Part shown: in pieces, positions 7,002 through 11,333 of the stretch | Layout: every line of letters starts with the position of its first letter | Numbering within the stretch: position 1 is the stretch's first letter | Assembly: GCA_900550395.1 (NCBI GenBank) | Contig: URSD01000057.1 | Coordinates: 1-11,333, forward strand | Source of the DNA: an uncultured Porphyromonadaceae bacterium | Lineage (GTDB): Bacteria; Bacteroidota; Bacteroidia; Bacteroidales; Muribaculaceae | Direction of reading: 5' to 3' | DNA: 11,333 bases | Notes under the pieces: generated by a model | What the model was told of the DNA's origin: nothing | The model's database searches: none | Seen by the model: only the letters and a program-made list of their open reading frames with translations | Translations under genes and position numbers: made by a program

Positions 7002-7153
7002 CTCTTGACATTATGAAAGTTTTAGAGGCCTTTCCGGCCAGTTTCAAGCTTTCGCTCAGTCGTTATGGAACCCCATAACTCCTTCACTCAAGCTCAAAAC
7101 ATGCTCGGAAAAACACTCTAAATCTTGGCATAAGTCAAAAGAAAACATACTCC
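6990..7153. repeat. 164-bp imperfect palindrome (MITE- or REP-like element)
   Basis: The whole segment is self-complementary. The ends are GGAGTATGTTT (6990-7000) and AAACATACTCC (7143-7153). The centre is GTTATGG-AACC-CCATAAC (7062-7079). Between them the two arms align along their full length at roughly three quarters identity with a few one-base gaps; conserved blocks include CTTGAC/TTTGAC, TTATG, TTTAGAG and TTTCCG. It has no coding capacity. Its right end lies 4 nt before the yihY ATG. Either it is a short palindromic mobile or repetitive element that inserted here, or a local inverted duplication that has since decayed. I see no clear target-site duplication (flanks AAATT and TGCAA). 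Confidence 0.7.
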
Positions 7154-7157
7154 TGCA

Positions 7158-8510
7158 ATGAGCGACAAACCGGAATCGAGGCTGTCGCGCCTGACCGACA
7201 AGGCCGTGCGCGTATGGAACTACGTCAGGGAAGGTGTCTGGACCGACAGGCGCCAGAACTGGGGCGTAACCATAGTGAAGACTCTGAATCTGTCGGTGCG
7301 CTCGTTCATGGACGGCAACCTGCAGTCGCAGGCGTGTGCCATGACTTACCGCACGCTGCTGGCTGTGGTGCCTGTGCTGGCTCTGCTCTTCGCCATCGGC
7401 CGCGGCTTCAACATCCAGAACCTGTTGGTGGACGAGCTGCGTCACATATTCCCGGCACAGACCTCGGCCATCGACGCCTCTATGGCCTTTGTTGACAATT
7501 ATCTGAACCAGACTTCCGAAGGCCTTTTCGTGGGCGTGGGTGTCGTATTCCTGCTGTGGACCCTTATCTCGCTGCTGATGAGCGTGGAGGATACGTTCAA
7601 CATCGTATGGGGCGTGAAGGAAGGCCGCGGCATATGGCGCAAGCTCTCCGACTATACCGCCATGCTGATTATTCTGCCGGTGCTGCTGATATGCTCGGGC
7701 GGCATCACGCTACTGGTGAGCAACACCCTCCAGTCGCTGCTGCAGTGGGATTTCATGACTCCGCTGGTGTCGGCTGCGATGGAGGTGGCCTCGTGGGTGC
7801 TCACGTGGCTGTTCTTCACGCTGGCGTATGTGGTGATTCCCAATACCCGCGTGCGCTTTGTCAACGCTCTGCCTGCGGGCGGATTCGCCGCGGCGGGCTT
7901 CCTGATTCTGCAGTGGCTCTTCGTGACGGGACAGCTGTACGTGTCGCGCTACAACGCCATCTACGGCAGCTTCTCCTTCCTGCCTCTGCTGCTGATATGG
8001 CTCCAGCTTGTGTGGGTGATTACGCTGGCCGGCGCGGTGCTGTGCTATTCGTCGCAGAATATCTTCCAGTTCAATTTCGCCAACGAGGTGTCGAAAATAT
8101 CGCTGTCGTACCGCCGCCGCGTGGTGCTTGCCATCGCCACAGTGGTGGTGCAGCGCTTCGATGCCGGTCGCCCGGCCGTCACCGTGCAGGAACTGATAGC
8201 CGGCTACGGCATACCCGCGCGCCTGGCTACTGACGCCCTCGACCGCCTGGAACGGTGCGGCATCGTGAGCCGCGTTATCATAGACGAGAAGAGAGACATC
8301 ACGGGCTATCATCCGGCCATGCCTACCGACGAGCTTACGGTGGCGACCGTGTGGTCGCGCCTCGACAACGCCGGTGTCAGCGATTTCGTACCGGATTTCA
8401 GTGCGCGCTTCTCCGGCGTGGTGGCCTGCTACGACAGCATCGTCGCGGCCATGAGCCATGCTGGCGCCGACACCCTGCTGCGCGACCTTAAAATAGAAGA
8501 AACAAAGTAA
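7158..8510 (+). CDS. YihY/BrkB family inner-membrane protein with C-terminal winged helix
   Basis: 450 residues. Members of this family were once mislabelled RNase BN; their true activity is unsettled, with envelope or transport roles proposed. Six membrane segments can be drawn at about 65-82, 121-142, 168-190, 205-228, 240-262 and 270-298. The family signature YGSFSFLPLLLIWLQLVWVITLAGA is at about 269-293. Beyond the membrane domain, residues 318-375 (RRRVVLAIATVVV through CGIVSRVII) look like a winged-helix fold, followed by an alpha/beta tail; this extension is absent from the ~290-residue E. coli protein. The start is ATG 7158; no Shine-Dalgarno is present. It is first of three rightward genes, ending 1 nt before dnaB, so transcription and probably translation are coupled. 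Confidence 0.9.
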   Translation: MSDKPESRLSRLTDKAVRVWNYVREGVWTDRRQNWGVTIVKTLNLSVRSFMDGNLQSQACAMTYRTLLAVVPVLALLFAIGRGFNIQNLLVDELRHIFPAQTSAIDASMAFVDNYLNQTSEGLFVGVGVVFLLWTLISLLMSVEDTFNIVWGVKEGRGIWRKLSDYTAMLIILPVLLICSGGITLLVSNTLQSLLQWDFMTPLVSAAMEVASWVLTWLFFTLAYVVIPNTRVRFVNALPAGGFAAAGFLILQWLFVTGQLYVSRYNAIYGSFSFLPLLLIWLQLVWVITLAGAVLCYSSQNIFQFNFANEVSKISLSYRRRVVLAIATVVVQRFDAGRPAVTVQELIAGYGIPARLATDALDRLERCGIVSRVIIDEKRDITGYHPAMPTDELTVATVWSRLDNAGVSDFVPDFSARFSGVVACYDSIVAAMSHAGADTLLRDLKIEETK

Positions 8511-8511
8511 C

Positions 8512-10059
8512 ATGCCAGAATACCAGTCAAAGAAACAGAACCGCACAGCTCCGGCCGTGGCCGACATGGGTGGCCGCATCGCCCCGCGTGACACGCGCCT
8601 GGAGGCGGCCGTCCTGGGCGCCCTGATGCTTGAGAAGGACGCCTACACGGTGGTGTGCGACCTGCTGACGGCCGAGAGCTTCTACGAGCCGGCGCATCAG
8701 CTTATCTACGCCGCCATACAGACTCTCGGCGCCGCGCAGACGCCTATCGACATGCTTACCGTGGTGGAGCAGCTGCGTCTGAACGGCACCCTGGAGCAGG
8801 TGGGCGGCACGGCCTATGTGGCACAGCTGACTATGGAGGTGGCCTCTGCCGCCAACGTGGAGTTCCACGCCCGCATCGTGGCCCAGAAGTATCTCTCGCG
8901 TCAGCTCATATCCTTTGCCGCCGAGCTTGAGACCAAGGCTTTCGACGAAAGTATCGACGTGGACGACGTACTCAACGAGGCCGAAGGACACCTCTTTGAG
9001 ATTTCGCAGCGCAACGTGAAGAAGGAGGTGACGCAGATCGACCCCATAATCTCGCAAGCCATAGAGCAGATACAGGCGGCCGCCAACCGCACGTCGGGCC
9101 TCTCGGGCCTGGAAAGCGGTTACCACGACCTCGACAAGCTGACCTCCGGCTGGCAGGATTCCGACCTTATCATCATCGCTGCCCGTCCGGCCATGGGCAA
9201 GACGGCTTTCGTGCTGTCGATGGCCAAGAACATGGCGGTGAACTTCAATACGCCCGTTGCCATCTTCTCGCTGGAGATGAGCAAGGTGCAGCTCGTCAAC
9301 CGTCTGATTTCCAATGTGTGCGAGATTGAGGGTTCCAAAATCAAAAGCGGCCAGCTCACGCCCATAGAGTGGAACCAGCTCATGGCGCGCATCAAGCACC
9401 TGACGGGCGCGCCTCTCTTTATCGACGACACGCCCTCGCTCTCCATCTTCGAGCTGCGCACCAAGGCTCGCCGCCTCGTGCGCGAGCACCACGTGAGCAT
9501 GATTATAATCGACTACCTGCAGCTGATGAACGCCTCAGGCATGAAATTCGGCTCGCGCGAGCAGGAGGTGAGCATGATTTCGCGCTCGCTCAAGCAGCTG
9601 GCAAAGGAACTGAACATACCCATCGTGGCTCTGTCGCAGCTCAATCGCTCGGTGGAGTCGCGCACCGACAACAAGCGCCCGCAGCTGAGCGACCTGCGCG
9701 AGTCGGGCGCCATAGAGCAGGACGCCGACATGGTCTGCTTCATACACCGACCTGAATACTACCTGCACAGCGACAAGGATGCGGCGGGACACGACATACG
9801 CGGTCTGGCCGAGTTCATCGTGGCGAAGCACCGTTCGGGCGCCGTGGACGACGTCAAGATGCGCTTCCGCGCGTCGGTGGCCCGCTTCGAGAACTGGAAC
9901 GAGACGGCCGTGGCGATAGAACACGGCACGCATGCGTCGCGGCTCAACTCCGGCGGCGGCGACGCGCCGCAGATGCCGCAGGTGCCCGGCGCCGCACCTA
10001 TGGCGGGCGGCACGGCCGACTTCCTGGCACCGGCCTCCGACGGTCCGCTGCCATTCTGA
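8512..10059 (+). CDS. dnaB: Replicative DNA helicase
   Basis: 515 residues, normal for the family. It is the hexameric helicase that unwinds the replication fork and recruits primase. An N-terminal DnaB domain occupies about 25-130. The RecA-like domain follows a linker and begins around 195 (SGLESGYHDLDKLTSGW). Walker A is ARPAMGKT (224-231) and Walker B MIIIDYLQLM (330-339, D334). Further family stretches are FSLEMS, VALSQLNRSVESR and LSDLRESGAIEQDADM, the last region including the expected arginine finger and DNA-binding loops. The last ~45 residues are a disordered Gly/Pro/Met-rich tail ending SDGPLPF, reminiscent of an SSB C-terminal tip. No intein is present. The ATG at 8512 is 1 nt after the yihY stop, and galE follows after 33 nt. 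A single chromosomal, full-length copy with no phage genes around it indicates the housekeeping helicase. Confidence 0.97.
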   Translation: MPEYQSKKQNRTAPAVADMGGRIAPRDTRLEAAVLGALMLEKDAYTVVCDLLTAESFYEPAHQLIYAAIQTLGAAQTPIDMLTVVEQLRLNGTLEQVGGTAYVAQLTMEVASAANVEFHARIVAQKYLSRQLISFAAELETKAFDESIDVDDVLNEAEGHLFEISQRNVKKEVTQIDPIISQAIEQIQAAANRTSGLSGLESGYHDLDKLTSGWQDSDLIIIAARPAMGKTAFVLSMAKNMAVNFNTPVAIFSLEMSKVQLVNRLISNVCEIEGSKIKSGQLTPIEWNQLMARIKHLTGAPLFIDDTPSLSIFELRTKARRLVREHHVSMIIIDYLQLMNASGMKFGSREQEVSMISRSLKQLAKELNIPIVALSQLNRSVESRTDNKRPQLSDLRESGAIEQDADMVCFIHRPEYYLHSDKDAAGHDIRGLAEFIVAKHRSGAVDDVKMRFRASVARFENWNETAVAIEHGTHASRLNSGGGDAPQMPQVPGAAPMAGGTADFLAPASDGPLPF

Positions 10060-10092
10060 CATATTGTAACTCTAACTGATAAACACTTATAT

Positions 10093-11130
10093 ATGAAAAA
10101 GACCCGTATTCTTGTGACCGGTGGCACCGGATACATCGGCAGCCACACCTGCGTGGAACTTATCAACGCCGGCTACGACGTTGTCATAATCGACGACCTC
10201 AGCAACAGCAAGCGCGAGGTGCTCGACGGCATAGAGGCCATATCCGGCGTCCGTCCGGCATTCGTGGAGGGCGACTGCACCGACATCAATACCCTCTCGG
10301 CTCTTTTCGCCGAGTATCCCGACATCAAGGGCATCATCAACTTCGCTGCCAGCAAAGCTGTGGGTGAAAGCATGCACAAGCCGCTGCTCTACTACCGCAA
10401 CAACCTGAACACGCTCATCAACCTGCTCTCACTCATGGGCCCCAACGGCGTGAAAGGCATCGTGTTCTCGTCGTCTTGCACCGTCTACGGCGAGCCCGAG
10501 CAGAACCCCGTGACCGAGGCCACACCCCGCAAGGACGCAACGTCGCCCTACGGCAACACCAAGAAAATCAGCGAGGACATCATCCGCGACACCGTGGCCG
10601 CAGGCGCTCCGTTCAAGGCCATCCTGCTGCGCTACTTCAACCCGGTGGGCGCGCATCCCTCGGCCCTCATCGGCGAACTGCCCAACGGCGTGCCCCAGAA
10701 CCTCATTCCCTATCTGACGCAGACAGCCATCGGCGTCCGCGAGGTGCTGAGCGTGTTCGGCAACGACTATCCCACGCCCGACGGCACATGCATACGCGAC
10801 TACATTGACGTCGTAGATCTCGCCAAAGCTCACGTGGTGGCCGTGCAGCGCCTCGTCGAGGACAAGTGCGAGGAGCCGGTGGAGGTGTTCAACCTCGGCA
10901 CCGGTTCGGGCGTCAGCGTGCTGGAACTCATCAACACGTTCGAGAAGGCTACCGGCGTGCCCGTGCCCCACAAGTTCGCTCCGCGCCGCGAGGGCGACAT
11001 CATTCAGGTGTGGGCCGACCCCACGAAGGCCAACAATGTGCTGGGCTGGAAAGCCGAGACGCCTCTGGCCGACACTATGCTCTCGGCATGGCGCTGGCAG
11101 CAGCATCTGCGTGAGACCGGCGTGATGTAA
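10093..11130 (+). CDS. galE: UDP-glucose 4-epimerase
   Basis: 345 residues; interconverts UDP-glucose and UDP-galactose (Leloir pathway) and supplies galactosyl donors for surface polysaccharides. It is an extended short-chain dehydrogenase: the NAD-binding glycine motif TGGTGYIG is at 9-16, and the catalytic set is S128 in SSSCTVYG, Y153 and K157 in SPYGNTK, each four residues beyond the E. coli S124/Y149/K153. YFNPVGAHPSALIGE (181-195) and GTCIRDYIDVVDLA (231-244) are typical GalE segments. Whether it also acts on N-acetylated sugars cannot be decided here. The start is ATG 10093. The 33-nt gap after dnaB has no TAnnTTTG box, so it is most likely read from the yihY-dnaB transcript. A strong terminator hairpin follows its stop by 13 nt. 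Confidence 0.96.
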   Translation: MKKTRILVTGGTGYIGSHTCVELINAGYDVVIIDDLSNSKREVLDGIEAISGVRPAFVEGDCTDINTLSALFAEYPDIKGIINFAASKAVGESMHKPLLYYRNNLNTLINLLSLMGPNGVKGIVFSSSCTVYGEPEQNPVTEATPRKDATSPYGNTKKISEDIIRDTVAAGAPFKAILLRYFNPVGAHPSALIGELPNGVPQNLIPYLTQTAIGVREVLSVFGNDYPTPDGTCIRDYIDVVDLAKAHVVAVQRLVEDKCEEPVEVFNLGTGSGVSVLELINTFEKATGVPVPHKFAPRREGDIIQVWADPTKANNVLGWKAETPLADTMLSAWRWQQHLRETGVM

Positions 11131-11143
11131 TCGCACCCCTCCG

Positions 11144-11217
11144 AAAAACGCATTTCGTTAACACTTATTTAAAATTCATCCGATAAAATATAAATAGTGT
11201 TAACGAAATGCATTTTT
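11144..11217. terminator. Long bidirectional terminator hairpin after galE
   Basis: GCATTTCGTTAACACT (11150-11165) pairs perfectly with 11196-11211. Outside, after one C/A mismatch, AAAAA (11144-11148) pairs with the T-run starting at 11213. Inside, after one bulged T, ATTTA (11167-11171) pairs with TAAAT (11191-11195), leaving a 19-nt loop. That makes about 26 paired bases, ending in a U-run on both strands. It would end the yihY-dnaB-galE transcript and shield it from leftward transcription. The 16-bp perfect GTTAAC-containing core is longer than a minimal terminator needs. Confidence 0.7.
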
Positions 11218-11228
11218 TTGTTGGATAA

Positions 11229-11246
11229 TTATGTTGTATAACATAA
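11229..11246. promoter_or_regulatory. Operator-like inverted repeat upstream of a rightward promoter
   Basis: TTATGTT-GTAT-AACATAA is a perfect 7+7 bp inverted repeat. It covers the -33 region of the promoter whose -7 box is at 11253-11260, a usual position for a repressor or activator site. No regulator can be named from the sequence. Confidence 0.35.
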
Positions 11247-11252
11247 AACCAT

Positions 11253-11260
11253 TACCTTTG
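11253..11260 (+). promoter_or_regulatory. Bacteroidota -7 promoter box, rightward
   Basis: TACCTTTG matches TAnnTTTG exactly. The best -33 candidate is TATG at 11230-11233, 19 nt upstream, a three-of-four match. It would start a transcript near 11267 that leaves the window on the right. Confidence 0.6.
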
Positions 11261-11297
11261 CATCAGTTTTTCATGGTATTAGATTTAAGGTAAGAAG

Positions 11298-11330
11298 ATT
11301 ATTCGTCGTGACGACGAGTAATTTTTTTTT
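11298..11330 (+). promoter_or_regulatory. Leader hairpin with U-run (candidate attenuator)
   Basis: ATTATTCGTCG (11298-11308), a TGA loop, and CGACGAGTAAT (11312-11322) form an 11-bp stem with a single T-G wobble, followed directly by eight more T residues (11323-11330). This is the form of an intrinsic terminator, placed only about 30 nt after the predicted transcription start. It therefore suggests either attenuation in the 5' leader of the next gene or a very short terminated RNA. The downstream gene is not in the window. Confidence 0.55.
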
Positions 11331-11333
11331 GTG

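Noticed and set aside
7062..7079. A stand-alone hairpin or terminator at GTTATGG-AACC-CCATAAC
   Set aside because: It is the centre of the larger 164-bp palindrome and has no U-run after it, so it is not counted separately.
11229..11246. A dif (XerC/XerD) site, because TTATGTT resembles a XerD half-site
   Set aside because: The half-sites are in the opposite orientation to dif, with TTAT on the outside rather than beside the spacer, and the 4-bp centre is too short.
1..11333. CRISPR array, tRNA, rRNA or defence island
   Set aside because: I found no spaced direct repeats, no tRNA cloverleaf and no recognisable defence genes. The protein-coding content is housekeeping, envelope and regulatory.

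Overview
The window looks like chromosomal DNA of a member of the Bacteroidales (phylum Bacteroidota), possibly of the Muribaculaceae. The grounds are: a DUF4421 protein, a family I know only from this phylum; promoter-like strings matching the Bacteroidota -7 box TAnnTTTG in almost every intergenic region; no clear Shine-Dalgarno sequences; and core proteins whose wording (AlaS, RmuC, MerR, YihY, DnaB) fits Bacteroidales versions. Family-level placement is inference. The coding DNA is fairly GC-rich and the intergenic regions are AT-rich.

Layout, left to right. Positions 1-194 are non-coding, with a leftward promoter-like box and a leader stem-loop for a gene outside the window. Next come two leftward genes: alaS (alanyl-tRNA synthetase) and, 2 nt downstream of it, a DUF4421 outer-membrane barrel that appears to start with TTG. 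alaS diverges from an M23 (LytM-type) cell-wall peptidase across a compact intergenic region with two interlocked promoters. The peptidase converges on a short MerR-type regulator. Directly upstream of the merR ATG lies a 359-bp element with 32-bp terminal inverted repeats, which looks like a MITE. It fills exactly the gap between merR and the upstream rmuC gene, so rmuC and merR were probably adjacent before insertion. rmuC diverges from a rightward cluster yihY-dnaB-galE. The rmuC/yihY intergenic region holds a perfect 10+10 bp palindrome over the rmuC promoter, and a 164-bp imperfect palindrome that ends 4 nt before the yihY ATG. After galE comes a long hairpin that suits a bidirectional terminator. 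The last ~110 bases hold an operator-like inverted repeat, a rightward promoter, and a leader hairpin followed by a U-run.

The genes are mostly housekeeping: translation (alaS), envelope (DUF4421, M23, YihY), DNA maintenance and replication (rmuC, dnaB), and sugar-nucleotide metabolism (galE). I see no CRISPR array, tRNA, rRNA, defence island, prophage or intact transposase. I do not see a new multi-gene system. The parts most worth a second look are the non-coding ones: two unrelated inverted-repeat elements, each abutting a start codon, and the structured leader at the right edge.
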